Both the position numbers and the translations under genes were made by a program. 64,000 nucleotides of DNA from Paracentrotus lividus (taxonomy: Eukaryota; Echinodermata; Echinoidea; Camarodonta; Echinidae). The stretch covers positions 41,210,007 through 41,274,006 of the forward strand of contig CALNVZ010003426.1 in the NCBI GenBank assembly GCA_940671915.1, read 5' to 3'. The notes under the pieces were generated by a model, which saw only the letters and a program-made list of their open reading frames with translations, searched no databases and was not told the DNA's origin. Positions 11,907 to 25,657 of this stretch are shown here, one piece after another. Numbering within the stretch: position 1 is the stretch's first letter; each line of letters begins with the position of its first letter.

Positions 11907-14900
11907 TGGTAAATATAATGCTGCAAAGTGGCTGCTGCATAATGAATGAGGGTATATTTTACCCCACTTTAACAAAAACATAAAAAAAAAAAAAAGTTAT
12001 CAATTTTTCTCATGCTTATTCCAAATACCTCTTTTTCACAAGCTATGAAAATAGTAGAGCATAGTGTAGATTGTAAATAGATTTACATCTTATGCATATT
12101 ATGCTTATTCGGCATGCAGAAAGAAATTTGTACAATGAGGCATTTTATTAAGTTTTTATCTAAATATATAAAACATAAACAATTAAATCCTATTATGGAC
12201 AAGATTCATACAATGTAGATATCAAAATAACAAATGATAATACCTTGTTGCAATACTTCAGAATTTTTTTTCACTTAATCATTGTTCTACATTTACAAAT
12301 GTATGTAAGGCTTTTATTTATTATTAAAAAAAAAAAAATGTTGGGGCCATAACTTTTTCATTGTTAATGCTATTCATTGTATCCTAACCCTATGGGTTAT
12401 TGGGTGCCACATGACTCTATATATTAGAGTTTTAAAAACTAACTTCTGGCTTTCAACATGGTTTACTTTACTTAAAAAATTAATTCAAATATAATTATTA
12501 TTATTTTTTTTTTAAATACCTATAATAATGACAAATCATATATAATAGCCATATTATGAAGAAAAAAAAATGACAGTAGTACTGAACCACTCAACTAAAC
12601 ACAAATATTGATGATCAATGATGAAGCAGTGTTGGTTCATATAAATGCAAACACTGTCTAATTTATGGTGTTTAAAGTTTTATTTTCCCCCCAGCAAATC
12701 AATCATTTTCACTTAACCTGTCGCCAAATTGTGAAGTAATGACCAGAATGTACACATTACTATGGAAATTGAAATGTGTGCATTAAATACAGTATTCCTC
12801 TGAGGATTAACAGTCGAATGAGTAGTATTGATTGTATTTTTCATGTATTTATTAATTTGGAATGTTCATGGTGAAATACTTTGAGCTTCTCAGCTTTTAG
12901 GACATTTTATAGGAATAACCACAGAATATCTAAACTGGCTTAAAAACAATGATGTTTTAATATCTACTTATGACAGTTCTTATCCTCAAATTGCCATTCA
13001 CAATGTATTAGATTTAAAAGTGGTTTGAAGTTGTGATACATGTAGGAAGTGTCAATGATATATACATTAGGGACTCTTGAGGTATTATGTCAAAATTAAA
13101 ATACAGTGACATGAAATTTACCTATGGGACTAGGGGACTGGGAGAGGTATTATATAACTGATGAAGCATTGTAGAGGAATGAAAGTACATGTATACACAT
13201 GGGACAACTTGCATTATGTACATATTTATCAAATAAATGATGACCATTTTTTTCAGGGATGGTTTACTCTATGATTTGTGAGGCACAGGTGTTCTTAGCA
13301 GTTTAAACACTCAACTAATAAAGTGTGATTTATTGTATTTACACAGGCCACATTTTTGAGCCACCATTCACATTTAAAATGAATTTATGCACTTTGAGAT
13401 TGCTGTATTGTGTGATGCACCATGCACATATGATTTATTTATTTTTTTAAATTTTTGCTGTATTTACTACATGTATTGGTACAAATTAAAAACCAGTCAA
13501 AAAAATTATCTCTGAACCAGGCAGGATTTGAACCTTCAATTCTAAAAAGGCTGTGTCTTCAGACAATATCTGGTATTAGAACTACATGTAGACAGGTAGA
13601 ATTTCAAGCAAATTTGAATATTTAGAGTTCCCTGTAGGACTATATATTTGGAAGCTTCAAGAGTTCAATATTGATTAACTTATGTTCTAGACTGAACACT
13701 AAAATACCACAGTGTGATTATTTTTTGTCAATATCAAAATGAGTTTACTCATTAATGTTTTAAATCTATTCAAGCGGTACTACTAATTTACAAGTAGGCC
13801 TACCATGTTTAGAAGTTACTTTTCAAAATTTAAAACATTAGCTTTACCATCACAACCCAAGAGATAAATTTTATAGATAATAACACAAAGTAAACCCTGG
13901 CATGTCAGCCAAGATAGCTTAATATGATAGATCGACAGTAATGTCGATTAAGAATTTGTTATGTTTCATGCACATACACCTGTACACATAAAGTCACTGA
14001 AGCATCACTACCATGTTCTATATTACTCCCTAGAGTATTATTCAAAACATGGTTATGATTCAGACTCTGATGAGGGAGTGTGAGGTATAGTTTATGATCT
14101 TACAATTAGTATTCAATGGTGCTGCTAGGTTTGTTTTACACGAAAAAGGGTGGGGTGGTGATGGCATGCAGGGGGGGGGGATGGGGGTTATATACAAACT
14201 TTGTCAAATTGTAGCCTAAAAATTTCCAAACAGCCAGATATAATATAGAAGATTGAGAAATCTCAATTGCATGTTATGCCAAAAGTAGAAATTGATTCCC
14301 ACCCCACCCAAACCAAATACAAAAAAGAGAACCAATTACCAATCAGGGATTTTATATTTACAACCCCCCCCCCATATGTCAGCAATCAGCAAAAAATGAA
14401 GTTCATAATTTATTCACTTTAATTGCATTTGCAACACTCTCCATGGCAGTCAATTTACACCAATTTTCGCAAATTGAATTTAAAAAAATGGACTGTTAAA
14501 GCGGATTTAGGGCCATCTCTTGAGAATTATTATTGCTTATTTTAAAAATAGGCTTGTTATGATAATTTCATAGATTTAGCTAATTTAGATCATAAAGCTA
14601 TAAAAAAGACTTGTTGGAATTTTTTTTGCCAAACTCGTGCTATATAATGAGTTGTTTGTATTTATTTATTTTGATTTAAGACATTTTGATTGAAACATTT
14701 TGCACATAATAATTTATTAATTATTTATAACCTGTAAATCTATCTTAAAGTAAATTAAAATGTGAAAAATTGTATTTTTTCCGGTTAACCAAATTATTAT
14801 ACAAGCTTTAAACCCATCCATTTTAGGATGTAATTTGTTGGATGGTCCATGTTTGTTTTCCACTTATTGATGTATTATTTATTTATTCATAATCGACCTG

Positions 14901-15914
14901 TCATTCGGGTGTATTTATTCGAGTGCGTTTTTTCCCCTTTTATTAAATGGGATATATCCATTGCCTACGTGGCACAGCTGCTTTTAACCTTTATCAAACT
15001 TGTGTTGGATTTATTTGGAAGCGAACTTCATTCAAAAGCCTTGTTCGACATTTGTTGAAGCCTACGTATGATAAATTTGGAGATTACCCGAGGCTGATCG
15101 ATGTTATCGAGTGGGAAGGTATGATTTTAAACGCTTTTTCATTTTGTTTGATATTTGATGTATTCGCATGGATTCAGAAAACTGAAAGGTCTTACAATAT
15201 GGATGTTTATTTATGAATGAACTCTTTATTTTTAGATTTTAAAGGCTAGGGGAAATTTTACTTGTGAAAGTAGGCTTAACAATCAGTTTAGGAGTTAAAA
15301 TCGTACATGTATGCCATAGCGGTTCCTTTGGACTTTAAGCTATATATTTATCTGGTTGCTTATAACCAATTGATTACTTTCTTAACATTTTCAAAAAAAA
15401 ATAAAAAAATAAGTAGATAAACAGTCGTAGCGTAGGAGTATTGTGTTGATGTAAAGGTAGTATGATCTTGTGGATCACAAGGTACAAGGTTTAAGTCCCT
15501 TTTACTTCACTTTCATCTGGAAAAATTCTTTGCATCGGGATAGATTTGATTAAGTTACTTAGGTCATGTCTTGTCCCTGTCCCTAAATTTGTGAGTTAGA
15601 ATCATGTACAACTTCATGTACATGTACACATATGTGTCCTTGTCCTATTGTACAACAAACAATATTTATGATGCCCAGAAGGATCAAGATTTACTGCAAT
15701 AATTGATGTATCTACCTGAGTTGCTAAATCCTCCGTGACTTGCTGCTACTGAGAAGTAGATACATAATATTATATAGTAAATAATAAAATCAATACTGAT
15801 TTCAATGTTATAAATGTACATCTGCTTATATGCAGTGCTCTCAGAAGCATTAATTCCATCTTATTTATTTCTGTTTCATTAAAAGAAACTTACAATTTGT
15901 CTGCAATCAGTCAT
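11907..15914. other. Intron B-C, AT-rich part
   Basis: Mostly AT-rich with homopolymers and no repeat structure I can define. One coding-like island sits at 14,978-15,118: GGCACAG acceptor, GTATGA donor, open for 46 codons in a phase 1-1 frame (AFNLYQTCVGFIWKRTSFKS...). That phase does not fit the introns of this gene. Near 13,510 a GGTTCAAATCC box on the minus strand looks like a tRNA-derived fragment. Confidence 0.35.
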
Positions 15915-16060
15915 GTTGGCTCTATCAGTAGAGGACCTGTCTCATGATCGGGAGGTTGTGGGTTCGATCCATCGTCGAGTCATACACTAGACTTTAATGG
16001 GACCCTCTGCCTTTTAGCGAGGTGCTTGGCATTTTAGAATGGATAAGGGTAATAAGAACA
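15915..16060 (+). repeat. tRNA-derived SINE-like fragment
   Basis: A tRNA-like head: an A-box-like TTGGCTCTATCAGTAGAGG, a CTCATGA anticodon-loop-like heptamer (CAT), and a perfect B-box GGTTCGATCC at 15,961-15,970. The arms do not pair well enough for a functional tRNA, and the sequence continues into a CATACACTAGACTTTAATGG body. Best read as a degenerate tRNA-Met-type SINE. Confidence 0.5.
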
Positions 16061-18016
16061 TTATGTAATGCAGGGCCCGCTGGAAGAACCAAAGCTGAAG
16101 TGGCTACCCTGGGTAGAGTTATTATTGAATGTATATTATCAACATATGATTTACATATGAATATTACATTCATTTTTAAAGTGTAATCGAGAGTATAATA
16201 TTTAAAACTCCCCCAAATCCAAACGAGATATGGGAAAACCAAAAGCAAACAACTCTTTAAAACTGAATAGCATTTTTCTATTTGCATTACATACATGTAC
16301 TCTTTTGTTTATTCTTATATTTGGCTCCCCGTCTGATTAATGTACAGGTATAAGAAAGAAGCTGGGTGTACATTTGTAACTTCTTGTGTTTCGATTGTCT
16401 GCAAATGGTGTCGTTGCCTGGAATCAAAGTATGAATTTTGATGGGAAGCCGTCAGTATGTCTAATGAGTGAATCCTGTAAGATCAGCTGGCTCGGTTGGT
16501 TTCACACCAATGGATATTTTGAGATTCGAGTTAGCACTCTAACAATGCAGATTCACACCCGGGATAGAAGCGAAAGGGTTTAATCGATATTCAGAGCTTC
16601 TTGCATAATTTAAGATGAAGAGAAATTAAGAACATGTGATAGCTTTTAATACTGAATGGAATTATGGATCTTGTTATTGAGACATACATGTACATGTTCA
16701 TGTATAAAGTTTGTACATATTATCACTAGCACTCTCAATATACATGTGTATAATTTCTTTTTTTCATATTTTTCATAACAAAATATAGATTTTAATGATA
16801 GTTATTTGTTGCAGAACATGTCTACATTGTACTTAATGTTTTATTCATATTGTTTACATCAAGGAAGTGATGGATTACAACAATGCATGAATAGGGAACC
16901 TTATAAAGACGTCTCTAGATAGGGAGACAAGACACTTTGGCATGTGGTATTTCTGTAAAGGCTGCAAAACTAATGAATTTCATTTCATTTTTGTATTTTC
17001 AAAATACATTGTAGGTTAATGATCTTTGGAATCACTACATCTCACAAAAAATACTTTAGAAATAATAAATAAAAAAATAAAAAATAAAAAAATAAAAATA
17101 AATAAGAATAAAAATTGAAATAGAATAAAATAAGTAAATATAAATAAATAAATGAATGGAAAAAAAATTATTGAAATAAAACCAAAAAAATTATTAAATA
17201 AGTAAAAACATACATAGAAAATAATAATAAAATATGAAGAATGATAATAAGTGCTACAGCCCACATGTTAGCCTTAATCAAGCCAGCCTTATTTCTGGCC
17301 TTGTTTTCTATTTTTTGTTTGCGATGAAACAGAAACTATGTTACATGCTTCTGCTAATGAAAATTATTCATGCCTGAGCTTTGGCTTGCTATTATGATGT
17401 GGCAGAATCCTCTCCAAACTCTTTAATGGACCATAAATATTCATTGTAGGAATCTACTACGTATGGCCCCCAGGGTTTAAGGTATGGATACCACGTAGGA
17501 GCATGGAGGGACGTTCAGGGGGACTGTGATAGGTGTAGATGTGGTCAAAACATCTCACCCTTTCAAGTTTTTGTTTACATGTCATCCCCATAAAAAAAAA
17601 GAAACAAAATAAACAACCAAAAGCAAAAAAACAAAAAACAAAAACAAAACAAAAAGTAATAAAAAAGTAAATAAAAACCAAAACAACCAACAACAAACAC
17701 GGTATTGTCTTGATAACTTATATAGTTGTGGTGGTTTGGGAATTACAATATCATTTTCTTGTCTACATGAAGGATATGGTTTAGGGTTCAAGTGTTAGAA
17801 TGTCATTGCTTGAACCATCAAAGTTTGTCTTGTCTCCTCTTGGTTGGGTTTGCTATGCACTCTTTTTGTACTTCACCAATTTTGGTGTCCAGACTTAAAT
17901 CACTGAACAAAAAGGTTGATAGACAAGTAATATATTAATTTGTCTCCAACAGTTGAAACACACGCAACTGCTGTGTGATAAAATAGCCAGACAGCTACAT
18001 GTGTGAAAAAAATCAT
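16061..18016. other. Intron B-C, low-complexity part
   Basis: Holds an AATA/AAAT-rich simple repeat (about 17,045-17,250) and an AAAAC-rich stretch (about 17,590-17,695). Minus-strand open frames across both are poly-Phe/Leu artefacts. Nothing else recognised. Confidence 0.5.
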
Positions 18017-18110
18017 AGGTTGCCCGCACAGGATTCGAACCCACGACCTCTGGATTGCTAGACCAGCGTCATAACCACGAGACCACCGGAGTGCCCATAG
18101 CAATCCAGGC
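18017..18110 (-). repeat. tRNA-like SINE fragment
   Basis: Read on the minus strand, it has TGGTCTCGTGGTTATGACG (A-box-like), CTAGCAA (heptamer loop with AGC) and GGGTTCGAATCC (perfect B-box). Acceptor and T-stem pairing is poor, so it is unlikely to be an expressed tRNA. The antisense peptide from this stretch (SRGYDAGLAIQRSWVRIL) is the kind commonly produced when tRNA-like SINEs are translated. Confidence 0.5.
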
Positions 18111-20240
18111 TCAAACTATCCCATGTATATGAATATCAAACGTGTAGAAGGTTGATTATTGGTCTTTTTTCTGTAAAAGTTATGATGGGGTTATATAGAG
18201 GGAGATATATATAATGACTGGGTGACATCGCATGATAGAGCTAAAGCTGAGGTGATAGCTCGCTAATTAGTCCTCCTCACCTGAGCCTGGGTTTGGTAAA
18301 GAAAGGATGACAAGTTTATATTTGGCATTACCATTAACGCTGCTCCAGATATATGTAATGAGATTTGTATAAATAAATTTATGGGTATTGTAATCCAATA
18401 TTAACACCATCTATCCCATTTGGTTCATTGACACTTTAATAATGAACTTTGATTAATTTATGTTGTGTACTATCTTTCCTCTTTGGGATTATCTTTAGAA
18501 TGTCTTCAAGTCTAATTCATGTATTTCTGACATCTTCCTTATGTGAATGCAGTATTAACCTACATTTCCAGCACAATCCATGCCATGTGAGCATGGTGAT
18601 TGTGAACGAATAGATGACAAATATATGCTGATTACATTCGTTGAGAACTATCAGTTACACCATGCTTATACCACTTGACTTTTTTGTGATTACTTAACCT
18701 CATATTACGAAGAGCATGGTCAGGAACTATTGCGATACTTTGAATATAAATGAGCATTCTTACTGGTATCGATACTAGTGCATTGATTATCCCCCCTAAA
18801 AAAAATAAATAAATAAATAAAACAATAAGATAGAATAAATAAATAAATAAAAATAAAAATAAATAATAATTTTACAAAAAATGTAGGCCTGCAATTTGCC
18901 CCTCCATTGATTTTTTATAAAATGTGAAGTTTTTCAGTCATGTTCCTCATTTTATTTGTTTAATCATAACATTTCTCATAAAAATATACACCATAAAAAA
19001 AACTTTCTCGATATATCCATGAGAATTTGTTTCACAAAGAAAGAAATCATTATTTAATCTTCAAAAAATACAAAATTATATATATTCTTTGAGCAGGAAG
19101 CCTGAAGCAGGGTTTAATTTATTTCTTAAATTCACCTGCCTTTTCTTGCTTATTAATATTCGCTGATATTTTGTAGATTATTGAAAGAATATAATTGGGA
19201 CTTTAATAAGTTTCTACGGATAATCCATTTCATCTTCTTAATATTCTTATCAATGCTTGTACTGGAGGCGAGGATAAAGCATAAAACCGTTATTTCTGGT
19301 TTCGACCTGATTAAATCCATGCGATTCGAGATTACATGACTGCATTGACCGATATTCATTGAACTTCACTTGTAAACAGGTTGATGAGTTGGGGGGGGGT
19401 CAGTGGTTGAGGGTTGGATGAATACAAATGACGGACATTTAGGGGATTTTGTTCTGTAGGCTCAAGGTTTTATTGACTCTCACATGTACCCTAATTTCCC
19501 CCCCTTTTTTACCATACAGCTTCTTGCTACCTTGCAAGCATGCATGCCCTTGTCTGTGGTATGTTGCATAACACATGGTAGTGTTCATACTACGACATGG
19601 AACATGCAAAGTGCCCCTCCTTTTTTCAACAAATATGTTCAAAAATGAGAAAATCACCATCTTCTGGTGATTTAGTCCCCCCCCCCCTCTCCCTCACTGT
19701 CGAGAATGCTCCATCATTTTCTAAGTAGCTGCTTCATACAAAGCAAGTGGGAATTTCAACAAGACTGTACCCTGGTACATTTTGTCATTGTGTCAAGTTA
19801 AGTCTGTGATCACAGACTAGTTTTTCCCTCCACCAAAAGATTATTTTTCCTGTACACACCATGACCTAATTTGGAGTATAATATATTCCTTTTGAAAATA
19901 AAATAATGCTTCGTTAGTGACTGGGTCCCCAACTATAGACTATATGGATAAAAAGGATTACATTAAACCTAGGATTACCTGATTTTTCTCTCTAGAAAGG
20001 TTCTTATTCCAACTTACATGTATATCAAAATTTATGTAACCTTTCAAAGTATTTGATTTAATTTTGCACTTGATTTGATTTACAGAAAAAAATAGTCTAG
20101 ACTTATTTAAATTTTTTTTTTTTTTTTTTTTTTTTTTTACATTTACCTGTCAAGAAAGTTTGTCGTACACTCTTATTTGAAAGTATTATTACTCACCAGC
20201 GTGTTCCTGTTTATGTCAGAATTAACCGAGATATTATTGT
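18111..20240. other. Intron B-C, unassigned part
   Basis: AATA-type simple repeat at about 18,800-18,870, G and C runs near 19,391 and 19,678, and a T run of about 30 at 20,109-20,140. No gene recognised. Confidence 0.45.
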
Positions 20241-20249
20241 TGATATTAC

Positions 20250-20760
20250 TTGATCTCCTGGTCTATATCCACTTGGTCCATCACCAGTTGGTCCAATACA
20301 TTGATTTTGTAATACCACATTGGCCAAACCCATTTGGTGTTAATTAATTTGGTGTAATATCCACTTGGTCTAATATCATTGATTGCCATTGGTTGTCCAA
20401 TACTACATGGACTATTAACACATTTGGTCTACCAATAATTTGGTGTAATATCCACTTGGTCTAATAGCATTGATTGCCATTGGTTGTCCAATACTACATG
20501 GACTATTAACACATTTGGTCTACCAATAATTTGGTGTAATATCCACTTGGTCTAATTCCATTGATTGCCGTCATTGTACAATACCACGTGGGCTAAACCC
20601 ATTTGGTGTACCAATAATTTAGTGTAATATCCACTTGGTCTAATTCCATTGATTGCCATCATTGTCCAATACTACATAGGCTAAGCCCATTTGGTCTACC
20701 AATTAATTTGATGTACAGTAATATGCACTTGGTCTAAATCCACTGACTTCATATCTACTG
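20250..20760. repeat. Tandem array, ~90-bp unit, about 5-6 copies
   Basis: The phrase TTGGTGTAATATCCACTTGG recurs at about 20,350, 20,441 and 20,531, and diverged copies follow at about 20,619 and 20,708, giving a period of 88-91 bp. Each unit also holds TTGATTGCCATTGGTTGTCC or a variant. The second and third units are nearly identical. A minisatellite, not a gene. Confidence 0.8.
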
Positions 20761-20802
20761 AAGACACATTGGATAAGCAACTTTCTTTTCCTATAAGGCT
20801 TG

Positions 20803-21008
20803 TCTCTCTGATTTCACTCTTTACTAAGTTAATTTAGAGTGAAATTCAAGTGAATTTTGAATGAAATGCAAATTTCCACTCCATTTTCATTCAGTTTGGA
20901 TGGAAAATGTGTATTTGTACTTCATGTACACTCCAAAATTCACTGAAATTCCACTCTTTTCTGAATAACTTTTTCAAGAGTGAATAATTTCACTAATTTC
21001 TTCTTTTA
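20803..21008. mobile_element. MITE with AGAGTGAAATTC / GTGGAATTTC arms
   Basis: About 50 bases at the left (TTTCACTCTTTACTAAGTT then AGAGTGAAATTCAAGTGAAT) are matched in reverse at the right (ATTCACTGAAATTCCACTCT then ACTTTTTCAAGAGTGAAT). A palindromic element of about 200 bp; ends approximate. Confidence 0.55.
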
Positions 21009-21894
21009 GAGAGTACACACAAAGATGAAGATTATGTTCTATATTTTCAAAATCTACATCCTTTGTAGTAACACTAGCACAAGTTAAGTTTGGGATAGTG
21101 CCCGGTATACTTCAATTGTGAATATTCACAAGATCTTTACTTTTAATATATAGGAAAATAGTTTTAGAATATGACATTATATTAATAAATATTATTAAAA
21201 AAAATAATGAAAATCTGACTATTGTACAAGCCTAATGGGCGGCAGCTTTTTTGTGACAAAATAAGATCTCATACAACATGCATGATGCATGCATTCAGTT
21301 TTGGTTTATCCATATAATTTATGCCTTTATTGCATTATTCATATATAGCTGCCATTTGTGTGCTTGATTTTAGCTGGTATCATTTTTTTTCATCACGAGA
21401 GTGGAATTCTTGTTCAAAGATGAGAGAGGTAAAGAGAGAGAGAGAGAGGGAGAAAGGCAATGAGATAATTTGGGTGGGGGTGGGAAGGAATATAATGTTC
21501 TCTCATTGATTGATAAAGTGTACAAAATGAACAAAATAAGAGCCACACCCATTTACATGATGTATGTTTTGGAAATGTTTCTCCTGGTACAGGGGAAATA
21601 GCCCTCCTACACACCATGTAGGAGTATACAAGACGTGACATCCTTTTGAATTACAATTTGGTCTGTGTATTTGTTAGGTGCCGAGTCGTTATCTATTCAG
21701 CGGAAACCATCTGTAGTCGTGTAAAGTTATTCATTCTATAAATCTACATGATTACCATAATATTTGTATGGCAGGCAGACTTCTCCTTGAAGAGCGTAGA
21801 TCAATAATATATCGCTGTCTTGTCTCTCTGACTAACACCTCCCATCAGAATCACCTGCTCCTAGGGTGGTCTGGATTCATCACACTCTTGTTAT

Positions 21895-22200
21895 CTCCAT
21901 ATCTCCATATCTCTCTCTCTGTTCTTCTCTCTCTCTGTTCTTCTGTCTCTCTCTCTCTCTCTCTCTCTGTATAGGCCCATAAATATATATATCTTCCTCT
22001 TATTATCTCTATCTCCCTCTCTTCTCCTCGCTGTTTTCATCTCCCTCTTTATCTCCATCTCTCTCTCTTTCTCTCTCTCTCTCTATCTTTTCCCCTTCTT
22101 ATTATTTCCATCTCATTATCTCAACCTCTCTCCGTTCTTCTCCCTATCTCTCTCTCTCTCTCTATCTCTCCCTCCCCCCCCCCCTCTCTCTCTAGCCTTG
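21895..22200. repeat. CT-rich microsatellite
   Basis: Interrupted CT/TCTC repeats with occasional TATCTC and C runs. A smaller AG repeat sits at about 21,433-21,455. Open frames here are low-complexity. Confidence 0.8.
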
Positions 22201-22850
22201 TCTCTGTCTCCCTATTTTACTTGTGTTACGTCCATCCCTAAAGTAATGACCCCCCAACTCACGTAATCTGTCTTTTTAAAGCTTTGTTACTCATCCAGAA
22301 GTTCAGATGTGCAATACTACATGAATGATAACTACTAATCGCATGAACACAAACGTTTCAATATTCATACATATTGAACTTCAAATATAGAGTCAAGTGT
22401 GACCCTATGAATGTGTTAACCTCTTATTCGACAGATGATTTTATCCTATACTGTGTTATCACTCGTATATATTCTATGTTTGTATTCATCCTCAACTTTG
22501 TCTCCCACATTCTTGTAATAATTGTTTTTCCTCTGAATATGTACATCCCCCTCTCTTCCTCTGTATTCCTTTCTATCTCTTGCCTATTTATTTACTTCCT
22601 CCCTGTCTGTCTGTTTCTTTTTCTTTCTTTCACTCTCTTGCAATGTCTTGTATCTAACTCTTTCCCCCTTTTCTGTCTGTCTCTAGCACTCTCCACCATT
22701 ATCCTGTATGCTTCCCCCCTCTCTCCTCCTCCTTCTCTCCCTCTTTCTTCCCCAAGTAACGTGTAATTTGTATTCTAATCTCCCATCTCTCTCCCACTAA
22801 TCGTACATGTACAATGACCTCACCATACATGTCTCCTTTCTCCTTTGTAG

Positions 22851-22964
22851 CAATGCCGATGACAAATCTGCCACCTTGCCGTCGGACTTGAGCAATAAAC
22901 GCTCCGAGACTCCAAAGAAGTCGGTGATGTTTCGGTCCGTTTCCGTAGACCCGGCCTCCATTCC
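22851..22964 (+). CDS. syt7: Linker exon C, Ser-rich basic segment, phase 2-2
   Basis: A 114-bp segment between a strong acceptor (CTCCTTTGTAG) and a strong donor (GTAAGG). It encodes 37 full codons: NADDKSATLPSDLSNKRSET, then PKKSVMFRSVSVDPASI, followed by CC that joins the G of a downstream exon to make Pro. The RSVSVDP and KRSETPKKS runs look like basophilic-kinase target sites (inference). Composition differs sharply from the CT-rich tract just upstream. Phase and length again allow in-frame skipping. The next exon I am sure of is 35 kb away, with candidate cassette exons between. Confidence 0.75.
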
Positions 22965-24720
22965 GTAAGGAAGTTGCCATTCTCTTTTTGCCATGTTTCA
23001 TTTTGCCTGTAAATTGGCTGCCAATTTTGAAAAGCTTCTTTCATTTTCATGGCTTGCATTGCTGGCTATTAAACCGCGCTCTCCATCTACATATAATGAC
23101 ATTTTATTTTGGGAATGCTGCATTTTATAACACCTCTGAAAAGTCATATTTAACAACGTGACCAACTTCCTTGGCTGAAGTTGGTAACATCAGAAAAGGT
23201 GTAATAAGCAAATAACAAATCACCCTGATTGCTTCTTGAAATTGACAATTGGGTTATTTCGAAGGTATGCATTATGAGGGACTGAAGTGTCCTATGATTT
23301 TTTTTAAAGGGTACCCTTCTTAAATGAAATGCTTGGAGTGATATATATGCACACTCCTCCACAGCAATCATCTGAGATGATTTTGGCCCTTGTTATAAAA
23401 AAAATGTCTGCCCTTTTCCTTACTAATAACATTTTAGTTCAAATTTCGCATTAATTTTAAGAATAAAAGACCAAAGGGGCCAATCTTAAAAAAAGAGATA
23501 ATAACTTTTCTGAAGCTCTCAAAAGCTGGGTTTATAATTTACACAAGGTCTGTTCATTCCGTGTATGATTATATTAAAATAAACTTTTTCCTCTTCGTTC
23601 ATTTACGTTTCATGCATTTCTTGTAATTGCATCAACTTCATTATTGCTAAGAAAATAAATATCAAGCGTGAAAGCAAGCAATTGGAATATCTTTATTTTG
23701 CCGCAATCAAGCACACTTTACTGCCTATTATTTACTAGTAACTGGATGTGTCTACATACAGTAATTTTCATATTTTACATTTTATTATTTTGATATTTTC
23801 ATGATGCAGAGATTATGTTGATCGTTACCATCAATCAATTTCCATTTTCTGTTTCGTACCATACTATTTTCTAGTACCTGTAATGTACAATGAACATGTA
23901 CATGTATATCTTTCTTGATTTTTTATTTTTTACTCAAATGCAACAATAAATCAACAATGTTTTATTAATCTTCATCTATACTTAGATTACAATAAGATGT
24001 AATCTTCTTATTACCTCACTTCTATAATTTTCTATTTGCATTTGTTTTATCCTTACTGCATATTACTCCATGAATACACATTCTCACTCTCTTTGAAAAA
24101 AAGGAAGAAAGAAATCACTGTTATTTGATGAAGTTTGATTACATTTTTTTGTTCTATTCTTTTTAAAACTTTATTTATTGATATTCATCATTCTTTATGG
24201 TTAATTAAGGATATCACATTTACAGTTTCTTTTTTCCCCCATTTTATAAGCTCAGATACATAATCTTTTGAATATATTTCTTTATCTATTTCTTTTTTAA
24301 ATAAATGTTGAAAAAAGCATGAATCCATACAAAATCATTTGCCAAGGTATCATTCAGTCATATTTAGCATACTGTCTATAAAATTATTTACTCATATTTT
24401 CATCCTACATGTACATTTGTATGTTAGGAACCAGTAACTCTTGTTTGCCACCACATGAGTTATGCATTTCTAGCTCTAAGCGTCATTAATGTTGTTTGTA
24501 ATGTACCGCTGGAATTGATTTTCAAAATGATATCCACTTTCACTTTGCTCATCAATTCAGCATATGTATACTAATGACAGCTGTCAAATTCACTTCTGTT
24601 TGATAATCCCTCATGTTTTACTTGCTTTTGTAGATTTTAAAGCAAATCTAAAAGTAAAATTAGTTTCAAAAAGGAAAACACACAAGCGTAAATCTGGTCG
24701 ATTTATTTCAAATATTCATT
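22965..24720. other. Start of the large intron, unassigned
   Basis: AT-rich, with no open segment between credible splice sites that matches the gene's phase. Nothing else recognised. Confidence 0.4.
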
Positions 24721-24727
24721 CAAATGA

Positions 24728-24985
24728 GTCTGTTGTTTGCCGTTGATAAAACACTTTGCATATATGTATGTGTTTTTTGTAGAATGTTTATACTCACAGT
24801 GGGGTTGGGTTTCAAATTTAATGCATTTTATATTTTGATGCAGTTTATATTTTGAGTTTGTGGTTTGCGGTGGATAAAACACTAAATATCCTATTCTGCA
24901 ATTTTTTTTTGGTAGTGTTTATACTCACAGTGGGGAAGGGGAAGGGGTGATACAAATATTATTGCATTTTGATACATATTCAAAG
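24728..24985. repeat. Tandem duplication of ~125 bp
   Basis: Two diverged copies in a row. Each has TTTGC-GT-GATAAAACACT, then TGTTTATACTCACAGTGGGG, then ATTGCATTTTGATA-like words, offset by about 125 bases. No function suggested. Confidence 0.55.
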
Positions 24986-25657
24986 CCCAACATAAAAACT
25001 GAAAGACATTTTAAAAGGTTCATTCGGTCAAGCGTAGTTACATAAATAGTATACATGTACATGTACTGTATATAATGCCAAGACTTGCTCTGCTTTGCTG
25101 TGAAAGCATCTATATATCAATATATTATTTATCATAAATAATGCATCAATATTAAACTTGTGATGAAAGCGAGGAGGGTGTAGATTCATATATTATGTAC
25201 AAAGATATACATTCACAGTCTAGATTTTATCTTAAATAATATAAAATGTAAATGAACATAATTTGATTTGTTTTACAATTGATGAATGTGTTTTAAGTCA
25301 CAAAATCTTAGAGGGTGTTTAAAAAAGAAATGGTTAGGTCTGTTCCTATTATAATATTATTATGTTTAGCTTTGTGCACATGGCAATTACTCCTGTTGCT
25401 TCTATACTTTAGTTACTTTAATTGCATCGAAGATAGAAAAAACACAATTGTTAAACATGATTAACAATAGAATATATTTTAATTCTTGCTACAGAAGTTT
25501 ACTTTACATTATGTACATACATGTTACATGAAGCTGTTCACACAATATTCAGGCCTCTCTTTCCTTCTTCTTAATTTATTTCCCCGTGATATTAACAAAA
25601 CAAATCTTTCAACAACTAGAAATTATTTTATAAAAACGTTCTTTATCTTGTACTTCT

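Noticed and set aside
13505-13600. Minus-strand GGTTCAAATCC box, tRNA-like
   Set aside because: Perfect B-box but no A-box or cloverleaf; at most a tRNA-derived remnant.
19153-19340. Hydrophobic plus-strand frame resembling a membrane segment (IIHFILLIFLSMLVL)
   Set aside because: I looked here for the missing Syt7 membrane exon, but there is no suitable ATG or donor, and AT-rich DNA readily gives such peptides.
24602-24746. Basic open segment after GCTTTTGTAG
   Set aside because: Wrong phase (1), no usable phase-matched donor, and it runs into a local tandem duplication.
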